In this document: piece after piece, positions 1 to 7,131 of the stretch
How the letters are laid out: each line of letters starts with the position of its first letter
Position numbering within the stretch: the first letter of the stretch is position 1
IMG/VR virus record: IMGVR_UViG_3300025109_000007
Location: 1 to 64,000 of that record
Source: a virus
Direction: 5' to 3' (one strand)
DNA length: 64,000 nucleotides
Notes under the pieces: generated by a model
Database searches by the model: none
What the model was told of the DNA's origin: nothing
Seen by the model: only the letters and a program-made list of their open reading frames with translations
Translations under genes and position numbers: made by a program

Positions 1-347
1 CCATCTACAGCCGATTCCTCGCCATCTGGCGCCCCCTCCGCGGCTTCTTCGCGAGCCTGTGGAGCGGTATCGCACAGCTGTTCCACGGCACCCTCGGCGG
101 AGTGCTCGACCAGGTGGGTCGCGTTGTTGAGAACGTGCGCGGTGTCGGCCGCGCAGAGCTCGACGGCGACGCGCCGCCGCCTTCGGTCGTCAGCCCGGAG
201 GCTCGGGTGGCTCGATCGATCTCCGAGAGCACCAGCACCGAGCGGGCGGAGGTGGTGATCCGTCCCGAGGGCGCCCGCGCGGAGGTGACCCGACGGCCGC
301 GCGGCAACGGCGTCGCGCTTCGGGTTCCCGCTTCGGGAGGCGTGTGA
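1..347 (+). pseudogene. 3' end of a second tape-measure gene (sister prophage)
   Basis: The frame is open from the window edge and ends at 347. By eye, bases 1-251 match 17025-17275 with a single mismatch; downstream the two copies diverge but still encode related C-termini ending in a short Pro-Ala-Ser-Gly tail. This is the C-terminal about 115 residues of a TP901-type tape-measure protein like the complete one at 15338-17368. What lies left of the window decides whether the gene is whole. It is followed directly by a gpP remnant instead of a gpN gene, so this copy has lost the baseplate hub genes. Near identity over 251 bases implies recent duplication or gene conversion between two prophages. 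Confidence 0.8.
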
Positions 348-456
348 TGACGCCTGAGCACTGTAACGCTTCCCTCCGCCAGACCGCGGAGGCCCAGACC
401 GCCAAGCTCGAGGTCGTGCCCCCCGGCGCGTTCTTCGGCGAGGTACGGGAGGCTCC
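348..456 (+). pseudogene. 3' remnant of a gpP-like baseplate gene
   Basis: This stretch matches the last roughly 100 bases of the gpP-like gene ending at 19690 (compare 19583-19680): both read CTCCGCCA..CC, GGAGGCCCAGA, then GCCAAGCTCGAGGTCGTG and CCCGGCGCGTTCT. There is no open frame of its own. The join to the tape-measure end at 347 means the gpN gene and most of gpP were deleted in this copy. The remnant ends where the next gene starts: base 457 here corresponds to the spike-gene start at 19681, but a different gene follows. Confidence 0.7.
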
Positions 457-855
457 ATGATGGACGTGAATCGCAAGGTGTACGCAGCAATCCCCACCGA
501 ACTCGACCCCGACCTCGCCGACGTGATCTCCGCCATGCAGCGCGGGGAGATGACCGCCGACGAAGCGCTCGAGGAGCTCGTGGCCCGTCGGTCCTCCGGC
601 CGCGGGCCCGCGGCTGTCGCCGCCAAGGTGGCCGACCTCCTCGACGAACGCCGTGGCCGCGCGCCGGCCGAGTCGACGGACCCGACGGTCGAGGCAACGC
701 CGGCCGAGTCGCCCGCGCCCCAGGCGGAGCGACCGATCACCGCCGCGGAGGGGCTCCGGATGCTCGAGGAGCTGCGCGCATCCCGGAAGCCGTCCCCCGA
801 GGAGTTGGCCTCGCAGGTGGCAGACATCCTCGAGCGTCGACGCCAATATCGATGA
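457..855 (+). CDS. Hypothetical protein with repeated helical motif
   Basis: A 132-residue charged protein with no signal peptide or membrane segment. Two short segments resemble each other, around residues 50-67 (AAKVADLLDERR) and 115-130 (ASQVADILERRR), separated by a Pro/Ala/Glu-rich linker, so it may be two copies of a small helical domain. It starts at the position that corresponds to the spike-gene start in the complete tail operon, immediately after the gpP remnant, so it was probably brought next to it by deletion. I do not recognise the family. Confidence 0.5.
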   Translation: MMDVNRKVYAAIPTELDPDLADVISAMQRGEMTADEALEELVARRSSGRGPAAVAAKVADLLDERRGRAPAESTDPTVEATPAESPAPQAERPITAAEGLRMLEELRASRKPSPEELASQVADILERRRQYR

Positions 856-943
856 TGCCCCCGCCCGGACTCTCCACCGGGCGAGGGCTGCGGCAAAGTC
901 TCGCCGCCGCGCCGTCTCGGTTCGGGGCGCGCTTGAGCCGTCT

Positions 944-982
944 CACCCCCCGAGGGCTCTTCAGTCCAGCTCTCGGGGGGTG
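944..982 (+). terminator. Rho-independent terminator-like hairpin
   Basis: An 11-bp perfect stem (CACCCCCCGAG at 944-954 with CTCGGGGGGTG at 972-982) and a 17-base loop, followed by the T-rich stretch GTTTCTTCT. It lies between the genes at 457-855 and 1001-1351, so it probably ends transcription of the sister-prophage remnant. Confidence 0.55.
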
Positions 983-1000
983 CGGCGTTTCTTCTGACCG

Positions 1001-1351
1001 ATGAACGCGATTCCCGTCTCTGAGGCCGTCGAGCTCCTGCGCATCCAGCGCCCGAACGCGGCGCGGTGGCTCCGCCGGCATCTACGCCGCCGCGAGGAGC
1101 AGACCGGCGCCCGGATCCTTGTGGACGTCTCGGCGCCGGGCGCTCGCCGGCCGGCGTACGGCGTGGACATGGGCGAGCTGGCCGAGCAGTGCCCCGAGCT
1201 CGTTCGCGAGGAAGCTGCGCTCGCCGACACCGTTCGGACGGCGCTCGCGCCCGAACGCGCGGCGATCGCCAAGCTGGTCGAGGAGCTGGGTGAGGTCCGG
1301 ATGCAGCTGGCGATCCTCACCGAGGCCGTGCGCCAGCTCCGGCGCCGGTAG
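1001..1351 (+). CDS. Small putative DNA-binding protein with coiled-coil tail
   Basis: 116 residues. The N-terminal third (VSEAVELL..NAARWLRRHLRR) reads like a helix-turn-helix of the helix-turn-helix_17/Nu1 kind, and the last 45 residues form a heptad-like helix (LVEELGEVRMQLAILTEAVRQL), suggesting oligomerisation. It stands alone after the hairpin at 944-982. Function unknown; the DNA-binding reading is an inference from composition and helix pattern. Confidence 0.5.
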   Translation: MNAIPVSEAVELLRIQRPNAARWLRRHLRRREEQTGARILVDVSAPGARRPAYGVDMGELAEQCPELVREEAALADTVRTALAPERAAIAKLVEELGEVRMQLAILTEAVRQLRRR

Positions 1352-1383
1352 CTTTCACGGGTCTCATTTGAGGTAGCCGAGAG

Positions 1384-1773
1384 TTAACGAGTCGGCGGCG
1401 AAGCGCAGCTCGGAAGCGTCTCCGCCGCGTCAGAGCACCGGACGAGGTTGAGCAAGTGCTCTCGCGCCGCGCACACGCTCGCCCGGTCGTAGTAGGCGCA
1501 CTCCGGGAGCCTCACCGCGTCGGCGCAGGCGCCTGCCGCCTCGAGGAGCAATGGCGCCGCGGCGCACGCGGAGGTCACCCCGTCGCACCACGTGCCCTGG
1601 TACTCGCGGACGCACTCGCCGGGGGGCACGTTCGGCCCGCGCGTGGCGCGGAGGTCCGCCCCGCCGTCTTCCTCGAGCGCGACTGCGATGCGCCCGCCGT
1701 CGGGACCCGAAGGCGCTTCGGCGCACGCGACGAGCAGTAGAACGGTCAGCAGGCTTCGGATGTGGTGTTGCAT
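1384..1773 (-). CDS. Small Cys-rich lipoprotein
   Basis: 129 residues starting with a short positively charged stretch, a hydrophobic segment and a lipobox LLVAC at about residue 17, so it is probably lipid-anchored outside the inner membrane. The mature part has eight or so cysteines in CxxxxxxxC spacing (ECVREYQGTWC, ACADAVRLPECAYY), expected to form disulphides. It is transcribed against the surrounding phage genes, as a lysogenic-conversion gene would be. Function unknown; such lipoproteins are common in myxobacteria. Confidence 0.6.
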   Translation of the reverse strand: MQHHIRSLLTVLLLVACAEAPSGPDGGRIAVALEEDGGADLRATRGPNVPPGECVREYQGTWCDGVTSACAAAPLLLEAAGACADAVRLPECAYYDRASVCAAREHLLNLVRCSDAAETLPSCASPPTR

Positions 1774-1912
1774 GTCTTTCTCCCCTCGCGGCCGGAGCCG
1801 CGCTCAGTCCTCGCCCGGGACGGGTGCGTGATCGCTCGGGCGGCCGGTGATCGCGAGACGCGTCGCCGGAGCAAAAAAACCTAGCGATTCCGAAGCTATG
1901 AGGCGATCGCGA

Positions 1913-1996
1913 GGCAGTGCGCGCAAACTCGGCGTCCGAGGGTTGGTCCCCGCCGAATACCCAAGCGATCTCGGGCGCTTGGCAGTGCGCGCAAAC
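1913..1996. repeat. 16-bp direct repeat pair
   Basis: GGCAGTGCGCGCAAAC occurs at 1913-1928 and again at 1981-1996, 68 bases apart, in the 250-base gap between the lipoprotein gene and the integrase gene. No gene is supported here. Its place just beyond the attachment core suggests accessory integrase or excisionase arm sites, but that is only a guess. Confidence 0.45.
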
Positions 1997-2024
1997 CGAA
2001 TGGAGCGAGTCTGTTCCCACTGCA

Positions 2025-3620
2025 TCAGTCCTTGCCCCTTCGCTCCCGCCAGGGGCGCAGCTCCACGACCTCTGCGGCGTCGCCGTCTACGTGCTCGAGG
2101 AGGCGGCCGAGGGCCTCGTGAGCGACACGCGCCGCGGCGAGGTCGCCCGCCTCCGCCGCCCTCACCATGGCGGCCGACAGGTCGGCGATCAGGCGCGCTC
2201 GCGGGCCCGCACCTTGGCTTGCTTCCGTGTATGTCCCACCGGTGACCCACGAGTCCGCGGAACCCTTCGAGATGACAGGGGGGCTTACCGGCTTCACACG
2301 GTGGAAGTCCTGGGTTCGACTCCCAGATCGCCCATCCCTCGAAAGGCCCCCGGAATCCCGGGGGCTTTCGTCGTTCTGGGCCTCAACCGTTGCACGCTGC
2401 GTTGCGTCGCCGTGGGACACCGTGGGACAGGGCAAACGGGTCACTCGGGCGCGGGCATGGAGCGAGTCCGCGGCGAGATGCGCATACCGCTCTGTCATCC
2501 GGATGGTCGAGTGCCCGAGGAAGTCGCGCACTTCTTCGAGCGTCCAGCGCGCCCCCCACGTCCCCATCACGAGGTGGCTGGCGCACGTGTGCCGGAGATC
2601 GTGGAAGCGCACATCCCGGGTGATGCCCGCCCGCGACTTCACGCCCGGCGTCACCTCGAGCACCGGCGCCGTCTTCTTCCGCGGCCGGCGCTGGCGCTTG
2701 TCCGGCCACCCCGCGTCGTACTTGGGGCCGTAGTGCTCGCCGTCGCGGTTGGGGAACACCGGGGCGTCGGGGCGGACGTCGCCCTGTAGTCCCCGCCATC
2801 GGGCGAGCGCGGCCCGCGCGGGACCGAGCAGGGGGACGTCCCGGATCTTCTTGGACTTCGTGGGGCCGCGCCGACCGCGACGCACGACCACCCGGGGGCG
2901 ATCCTCGACGGCCTCGTGTACGTCCTCCCACCGAAGCGAGAACAGCTCGCCCTGACGGAGCCCGCCGTAGATGGCGAGCGTGAACAACGCCCGGTCCCGC
3001 TCGGACAGATCCGACGCGAAGAGGAGCGCGATCTCCTCGGCATCGAGAAACGTCCACTGGTCTTCGAGATCCTCGGGGCGGACGTGCTTCGGCACGCGCA
3101 CCTCGAGGGCGGGGTTCGTCTCGAGCAGGTCGCGGTGCACGGCCCAAGCGAAGCACGAGCGCACGAGCCGGAAGGCCTTCCCGACCGTCTCTCGGCTCAA
3201 AGTCCGGCCCGTCTCTCGTCGCGGCCCGCGACATCCCACGAGCGCCGGGGACGCGAGGAGCACGTCGATCCAGTCGATCAGCTCGTTGCGCCGGATGCTG
3301 GTGATCGGCGCTTCCCAGAAGGCGGCCGGCTGGATGCGAGCGCGTGCGAGGTCGCGCTCCTCGGGGATGCCGCGGACCCGTCCGCCGAGCTCCCGCGCGT
3401 CCATGAACCGGCCGAACACCTCACCGAACGTCAGCGAGTCGACGGCGGCGATCGCGCCCGCCTCCCGAAGCGCGTTCAGCCGCGCGAGCGCCTCCCGCGC
3501 GCGCTCCTCGTTGGGGAACGTCTTCCGCTTCCGCCGTCCGCCCTGACGGAACGTGATGCGCGCCTTCCCGCTGGGGAGCACCTCGATCGAGCCGGACCCA
3601 CTCTCGCGCCGCACGCTCAT
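2025..3620 (-). CDS. int: Tyrosine recombinase / integrase of element A
   Basis: A 531-residue phage integrase. The N-terminal part (about 1-60) is an arm-binding-like basic domain, about 65-180 a core-binding SAM-like domain, and about 190-390 the catalytic domain. Visible active-site residues are Arg222 (GGLRQGEL), His340 and Arg343 (HDLRHT), His370 (LGHST) and Tyr379 (ERYAH). The conserved protein should end near residue 400; the last 130 residues run antisense through a tRNA-Val 3' end (codons about 428-442) and then into DNA on the other side of the core. The C-terminus therefore depends on what the core is joined to. It overlaps the upstream small gene by 4 bases (3617-3620). Confidence 0.92.
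   Translation of the reverse strand: MSVRRESGSGSIEVLPSGKARITFRQGGRRKRKTFPNEERAREALARLNALREAGAIAAVDSLTFGEVFGRFMDARELGGRVRGIPEERDLARARIQPAAFWEAPITSIRRNELIDWIDVLLASPALVGCRGPRRETGRTLSRETVGKAFRLVRSCFAWAVHRDLLETNPALEVRVPKHVRPEDLEDQWTFLDAEEIALLFASDLSERDRALFTLAIYGGLRQGELFSLRWEDVHEAVEDRPRVVVRRGRRGPTKSKKIRDVPLLGPARAALARWRGLQGDVRPDAPVFPNRDGEHYGPKYDAGWPDKRQRRPRKKTAPVLEVTPGVKSRAGITRDVRFHDLRHTCASHLVMGTWGARWTLEEVRDFLGHSTIRMTERYAHLAADSLHARARVTRLPCPTVSHGDATQRATVEAQNDESPRDSGGLSRDGRSGSRTQDFHRVKPVSPPVISKGSADSWVTGGTYTEASQGAGPRARLIADLSAAMVRAAEAGDLAAARVAHEALGRLLEHVDGDAAEVVELRPWRERRGKD
2293..2334 (+). other. Attachment core: 3' half of tRNA-Val(CAC)
   Basis: The sequence runs from a TTCACAC anticodon loop (CAC anticodon), through GGTGG and a five-base variable loop, to a perfect T-arm (CTGGG, TTCGACT, CCCAG) and an acceptor strand ATCGCCC plus A. 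A complete tRNA-Val would need GGGCGAT about 33 bases upstream; the sequence left of 2293 does not contain it, so this is only the 3' half. It lies inside the 3' end of the integrase gene and is the expected recombination site. Because the left side is not the 5' half of a tRNA, this looks like an attP-type or prophage-prophage junction. Confidence 0.75.
2342..2369 (+). terminator. tRNA-type terminator hairpin after the core
   Basis: AAAGGCCCCCGG-AATC-CCGGGGGCTTT forms a strong GC stem flanked by A and T runs immediately downstream of the tRNA-Val 3' half. It reads as a bidirectional terminator carried along with the tRNA end. It lies inside the integrase reading frame. Confidence 0.6.
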
Positions 3621-3859
3621 GGCTTCGTCACCGCGAAGCCGAGCTCCCGCGCGAGACGGAGGGCGCGCTGCCGTTCCTCGTCGCTCATCTCGGGCACAGG
3701 GTCGGGGGAGGGCGACGAGCGGTCAACCCGGCGCCCCCCCGACCCGCGCCGGCCGAGGGCCTCTCGCAGCGCCCGCAGCTCCGCGCGCTGGGCGCGGACT
3801 TCCGCGAGCAGCTCGAGGAGCAGCTCGGCGCCGTCGAGGGTCTCGGCCGGATCGCTCAT
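3617..3859 (-). CDS. Small hypothetical protein upstream of integrase
   Basis: 80 residues: an N-terminal Leu/Glu/Arg-rich helix likely to form a coiled coil (about residues 10-40), then a Ser/Pro-rich turn and a second helix. It overlaps the integrase start by 4 bases (ATGA) and the preceding small gene by 4 bases, so it is in the integrase operon. Its place is where an excisionase usually sits, but I see no clear winged-helix or MerR-like motif, so the role is open. Confidence 0.55.
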   Translation of the reverse strand: MSDPAETLDGAELLLELLAEVRAQRAELRALREALGRRGSGGRRVDRSSPSPDPVPEMSDEERQRALRLARELGFAVTKP

Positions 3860-4026
3860 GCGCCTTCCTCCGCCGCGTACCAGTCCCGCACGGCGCTCCG
3901 GAGCGCCTCTTCGCGGTCCCAGTCCTCGATTCTCACGGTGCGCGTGCTGCCGTCACGGGACCGGCCGCGCGCCCGCGCTCCCCACCGGCCCGGCGTGCGG
4001 CACGGGAAGACGAGGAGCTCGAGCAC
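3856..4026 (-). CDS. Short hypothetical protein, VLELLVFP family copy 1
   Basis: Read from a GTG at 4026 this gives 56 residues starting VLELLVFP, followed by an Arg-rich middle and an acidic C-terminus. The reading frame continues further upstream, but that part is low-complexity Arg/Pro and unlikely to be coding. The same start pattern recurs at 4376 and within the protein starting at 5245. It overlaps the next gene by 4 bases. The start is uncertain; function unknown. Confidence 0.4.
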   Translation of the reverse strand: MLELLVFPCRTPGRWGARARGRSRDGSTRTVRIEDWDREEALRSAVRDWYAAEEGA

Positions 4027-4286
4027 GGCGCGACTCCCCCACCGCCGGGGCCGCGCCGTCGCGCCGCCGTCCGGCGGCCCCTCGGTTCCCCTTCCGGTCC
4101 CGGGGTCGCAGGTCGGGGCCGGTGGAGCGCTCGAGGGCGCGGCGTTCCGAAGTGCTCCAGCGCCGGCCCGCGATGGGGTGTCCACCTTGCGTGGCGAGCA
4201 CAGACCCGCCCCGGATCTGAAGTTCTGGTGACGATCGGCGGACGGTCGTGAAGTTTCCGAGCCACTCATGCTGGCCGTCGACGCGC

Positions 4287-4376
4287 TCACGACATCCACC
4301 TCGCGAGCTCCTCGAGCAGCCGGTGGCCGAAGACGTCGAGGTCCTGATGCTCCGGGAAGACGAGGAGTTCGAGCAC
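4287..4376 (-). CDS. 29-residue peptide, VLELLVFP family copy 2
   Basis: A GTG at 4376 preceded by GGAGGGG opens a 29-codon frame beginning VLELLVFP and ending in LLEELARWMS. It may be a microprotein or the decayed 5' end of a duplicated gene. The stretches 4027-4286 and 4377-4498 on either side hold no gene I can support. Confidence 0.3.
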   Translation of the reverse strand: MLELLVFPEHQDLDVFGHRLLEELARWMS

Positions 4377-4498
4377 GGCCCCTCCGCCTTCGCCGATCGG
4401 CGGTGCGGTCGGGCCGCTCCTGCCGTTGGGGGGCTGGCCGGCGGCCGGTGAAGTCTCGCGGCCCTCATCTGAGGGGGTCGAAAGTAAACCGCGGGCGT

Positions 4499-5245
4499 TC
4501 ACGCCTGGCTCCCGCGCCGCAGCGGCATCCGAGAGCAGCCGGACCGGTCGAGAATCCGGGCCTCGTGTGCAGCCTCGATCACCCGGAGCGCGAAGTAGTC
4601 GAGCGCCCGCGCGTCCACGAGGCGCGCGAGGCACATCGTGAAGTAGGCCGCCAGGTAGCCCGGGGGGTTGTGCATCGCGCCGCCGACCAGCTCACCGAAG
4701 GCGCTGATCGCCAGCTCGATCACCTCGTCCTCGGACTCCTCGTGTTCCCGAGGTACCGACGCGAGGTCGTCGGCTGCCGCGTCGAGCCCACCGCAGCGGG
4801 TGAGGATGTGGAGAGCGATATCGAGGTGACCTGTCGCTGGCGTCCTCATCGTCGAGCCCGGGATGTCGAGGCGTGCGAGACCCGACGCCAGGGCGGCGGC
4901 GACCTCCCGCGCCGAGAACCCCGCGAGCGCGGCTTCGAGGACTGATTCCGCTCCGTTGCATCGCGCTCGCGACGCGAGCGCGGACAGGGGCGCCCCGCCG
5001 GCCCACGCGCAGTCGTCTTTCGCGCGGACTTCTTCCCGGAAGAAGAAGAAGCACGAGAGCGGCGTCACCCGGAGCTCGAGCACCTCGTCTTCGAGCCTGG
5101 ACGGGCGCTCAGTAGACACCCTCGGGGGCGGTGTTACCCTGGCCTCGTTCGAGTCTTCGCTGATCCGAACACCATTCGACGCCTCGGGAGTTGCCGCTCC
5201 CGGGGCGTTTCTCTTTCCGGCATCCGCCGGGGTTTGGTCTTTCAT
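4499..5245 (-). CDS. Hypothetical early protein
   Basis: 248 residues, starting at an ATG preceded by GGAGG seven bases upstream. The first 50 residues are a low-complexity Pro/Ser/Thr linker; then comes a VLELRVTP stretch resembling the two shorter neighbours, a Phe-run, and a helical Ala/Leu-rich body (about 85-248). It is the first gene of the leftward operon of element A and sits directly behind the left operator at 5290-5310. Family not recognised. Confidence 0.6.
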   Translation of the reverse strand: MKDQTPADAGKRNAPGAATPEASNGVRISEDSNEARVTPPPRVSTERPSRLEDEVLELRVTPLSCFFFFREEVRAKDDCAWAGGAPLSALASRARCNGAESVLEAALAGFSAREVAAALASGLARLDIPGSTMRTPATGHLDIALHILTRCGGLDAAADDLASVPREHEESEDEVIELAISAFGELVGGAMHNPPGYLAAYFTMCLARLVDARALDYFALRVIEAAHEARILDRSGCSRMPLRRGSQA

Positions 5246-5289
5246 CGAGCCTCCTTCGCCGGACCTTCCGGCCCGACGAAGGTTGCCAA

Positions 5290-5310
5290 AACTTGCGGTC
5301 TAGTCAAGTT
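5290..5310. promoter_or_regulatory. Left operator of element A
   Basis: AACTTG-CGGTCTAGT-CAAGTT is a 6+6 inverted repeat around a 9-base centre, overlapping the 3' end of the repressor gene and lying just upstream of the leftward operon starting at 5245. A close copy, TTGCGGTCTGAGCAA, lies at 5886-5900 on the other side of the repressor gene. The pair is the expected target of the repressor encoded between them. Confidence 0.65.
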
Positions 5311-5840
5311 GGTTCGTCGGAATCCTCGCCGAGAAGCAACTCCTCGAGCTCGATAGCCATGTGTACCGCAAGCCGCGCTCGCTCCTGATCGGACTTGGCG
5401 ATGAGAATCTGCCTCGCTGCCTGTGTGGCCGGATGATCGGCCAGGAGCCTGGCTAGCGTGGTCGCGGCTACAGGGTCGACGTTGCGCCTCTCCATCCACG
5501 TGGTGAGCACTTCGCCCGTGAGGCGCACCATGGCTTCTCTGCGCGAGGCACCCAATTCGAACAGCGTGAAACCCAGCACCTCAGGGGGCGGAAACTCCCT
5601 GTAGTGGCCTTCCTGAGAGCTGTAGTACGCCTCGCTGAATTTGTACCGTTGCGCGGCGCCAGAGAGAACCCGCTGGCTGACGTCCCGCTCGCCGGCCAGG
5701 ACGCGCGAGAGATGCGAGGGAGAGATCCCGACCTCCTCGGCCACGGCCTTCTTCCATCCGTGCGCATGCTGCCGCTCCTCACCGAGCGCTTGGAGTAGCT
5801 CCCGAAAACGCCGCTGGGCCAGCTCGCCAGGGTTGTCCAC
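5304..5840 (-). CDS. Phage repressor, HTH_3-like
   Basis: 178 residues. An N-terminal helix-turn-helix at about residues 28-55 (AVAEEVGISPSHLSRVLAGERDVS) is followed by a helical C-terminal region. There is no LexA-type Ser-Lys protease signature, so derepression is probably not by RecA-stimulated autocleavage. It faces a Cro-like gene across an 80-base gap, and matching inverted repeats flank it. It belongs to the same family as proteins at 44403-45062, 45059-45508 and 56155-56670, sharing the pattern LG..HGWK..VAE..G.S.SHLS..L. Confidence 0.8.
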   Translation of the reverse strand: MDNPGELAQRRFRELLQALGEERQHAHGWKKAVAEEVGISPSHLSRVLAGERDVSQRVLSGAAQRYKFSEAYYSSQEGHYREFPPPEVLGFTLFELGASRREAMVRLTGEVLTTWMERRNVDPVAATTLARLLADHPATQAARQILIAKSDQERARLAVHMAIELEELLLGEDSDEPT

Positions 5841-5920
5841 CGAGCGAGCCTAGCAGACGCAGGCTTGCGGGGTGGCTTGCGGTAGTTGCGGTCTGAGCAA
5901 GTGTTGGGTAGGCTGCGCGC
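5841..5920 (+). promoter_or_regulatory. Right operator/promoter region of element A
   Basis: The 80 bases between the divergent repressor and Cro-like genes hold three TTGCGG units and the operator copy TTGCGGTCTGAGCAA at 5886-5900, which differs from the left operator only in its centre. This is the lysis-lysogeny switch. I could not place -35 and -10 boxes with confidence. Confidence 0.6.
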
Positions 5921-6190
5921 ATGGCGGAGACACGGGCACACGCCCTCTACCGGGCCTGGTCGAGCGACGTCGGCGGCGTCTGCTCTGCGGCGCGAATCCT
6001 CGGGATCAGCGAAGGCCACTCCAGCCGGATCGCCAAGGGGGTCAGGATCCCGAGCCTCGAGCTCGCGGCCGCAATCGAGCGAGTCACCCGCGCGTGGTCT
6101 CGGGGGCCGATCCTCGCGGTCGCATGGGTCCCAGTGACTCGACCTCCGCGTCCGGCGCCTCCGGCCGAGAGCGAGGTCGAGGCCGCGTGA
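5921..6190 (+). CDS. Cro-like regulator
   Basis: 89 residues with a helix-turn-helix at about 18-42 (SAARILGISEGHSSRIAKGVRIPS), the usual size of a Cro/CII-like protein, transcribed away from the repressor. The segment after the HTH (WSRGPILAVAWVP) closely resembles WGPGPIQPSEWVVP in the Cro-like protein at 56756-57028, so the two are homologous. It overlaps the next gene by 3 bases. Confidence 0.7.
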   Translation: MAETRAHALYRAWSSDVGGVCSAARILGISEGHSSRIAKGVRIPSLELAAAIERVTRAWSRGPILAVAWVPVTRPPRPAPPAESEVEAA

Positions 6191-6354
6191 TGACGCCCCC
6201 CCAAAGACTGACCCCCCGCGCGGTATGGAGCCGGCGAGGGGTCGAGACCGGAGACCACCGGCCGCTGGTACATGACCCCGCCAGCGTACTGGTCTCCATC
6301 GCCGAGCGCAAGCCGCTCGAGGAGACCAACTGTGCAGACCACCACCACCACTGA
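6190..6354 (+). CDS. Short hypothetical protein
   Basis: 54 residues, starting at an ATG that shares a base with the stop of the Cro-like gene, and ending in four consecutive histidines. The following gene starts inside its 3' end. Tiling with its neighbours is the main support; function unknown. Confidence 0.4.
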   Translation: MTPPQRLTPRAVWSRRGVETGDHRPLVHDPASVLVSIAERKPLEETNCADHHHH

Positions 6355-6604
6355 CCGGGCCCAGGTGCTCGAGGTCGCGCCGATCGGCGCAGCCGGGGTG
6401 CTCGCGATCGTGTCCGAGGCCCTCCGCGCCCTCGGCGAACGGCGAGACGCGGGAGCGCCCCCCGAGGCGATCGCGGCGGAGACGGAGGCGGCGCTCGTCT
6501 GGGCGCGCGCCGTGCTCGAGCACGAGCGGGGCGCGGCCGCGGCGTACGTCCGCGCCCTGGTAGACGCGGCCGGCGCCGCGCTCGGAGAGGAGACGACCCG
6601 ATGA
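6332..6604 (+). CDS. Hypothetical early protein
   Basis: 90 residues from a GTG preceded by GAGGAG. It starts with a Thr run, then is a helical Ala/Glu-rich protein without membrane segments. It overlaps the following gene by 4 bases (ATGA), placing it in the replication operon of element A. Not recognised. Confidence 0.5.
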   Translation: MQTTTTTDRAQVLEVAPIGAAGVLAIVSEALRALGERRDAGAPPEAIAAETEAALVWARAVLEHERGAAAAYVRALVDAAGAALGEETTR

Positions 6605-7131
6605 TGATGAGCCCCGGCACGGAGCTCCCGCCGCTGCCCCCGCCGTGCGCGGCGACCGCCGAGGACGTGGCCACGGTCGCCATGATGGCCGAGCTGCTCG
6701 ACATAGAGCTCGGCATCCTCGGGGTAGGCGAGGGCATCCGCGCCCTCGGCGGAGAGGTGGAGGACGACCGCTACGGCGCCTTCGTCGTCCGGCGCGATCA
6801 CCGCACCCTGCAGCGCTGGCTTGCGCGCGCGATGGCCCTGCGGGCTCGACCGCGGCCGCGCCCGACGACGACTGCGACGGCGCCCAGCGCGGCGAGACGA
6901 GAGACGAGGATGCAGCCCCCGGCGACGGATCCGGGGGGAGGCGCCGAAGACGGCGACCCTCCACCAGGTGGGCCGCTCGAGGACCAGCGACCGGGCGGGT
7001 GCCCGCTGTGCGGGGCAAAGGGTCATTGGCGGCGGCCGGCGCGCATCGCTGGACCGCTGCCGTCAGAGTGCCTCGCGGCGCTGTCGCGCGGGCTGGTGAT
7101 GACGCTCCGGGGGGTCGGAGGGCAGATATGA
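6601..7131 (+). CDS. Hypothetical protein with C-terminal zinc knuckle
   Basis: 176 residues: a helical N-terminal region (about 20-85), a long Pro/Thr/Arg-rich linker, and a CPLCGAKGH motif near residue 135 like one half of a zinc knuckle. It overlaps the replication initiator start by 4 bases. An accessory role in replication is possible from position only. Confidence 0.5.
   Translation: MMMSPGTELPPLPPPCAATAEDVATVAMMAELLDIELGILGVGEGIRALGGEVEDDRYGAFVVRRDHRTLQRWLARAMALRARPRPRPTTTATAPSAARRETRMQPPATDPGGGAEDGDPPPGGPLEDQRPGGCPLCGAKGHWRRPARIAGPLPSECLAALSRGLVMTLRGVGGQI

Noticed and set aside
2293-2334. tRNA-Sec or suppressor tRNA, from reading TCA in the loop
   Set aside because: Fixing the variable loop at five bases puts TTCACAC as the anticodon loop, i.e. 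CAC (Val), and there is no 5' half, so it is an att core and not a functional tRNA.
4260-5303. Rightward genes on the plus strand across the leftward operon of element A
   Set aside because: The long plus-strand frames are Arg/Pro/Ala-rich and antisense to better genes with ribosome sites; they are composition artefacts.
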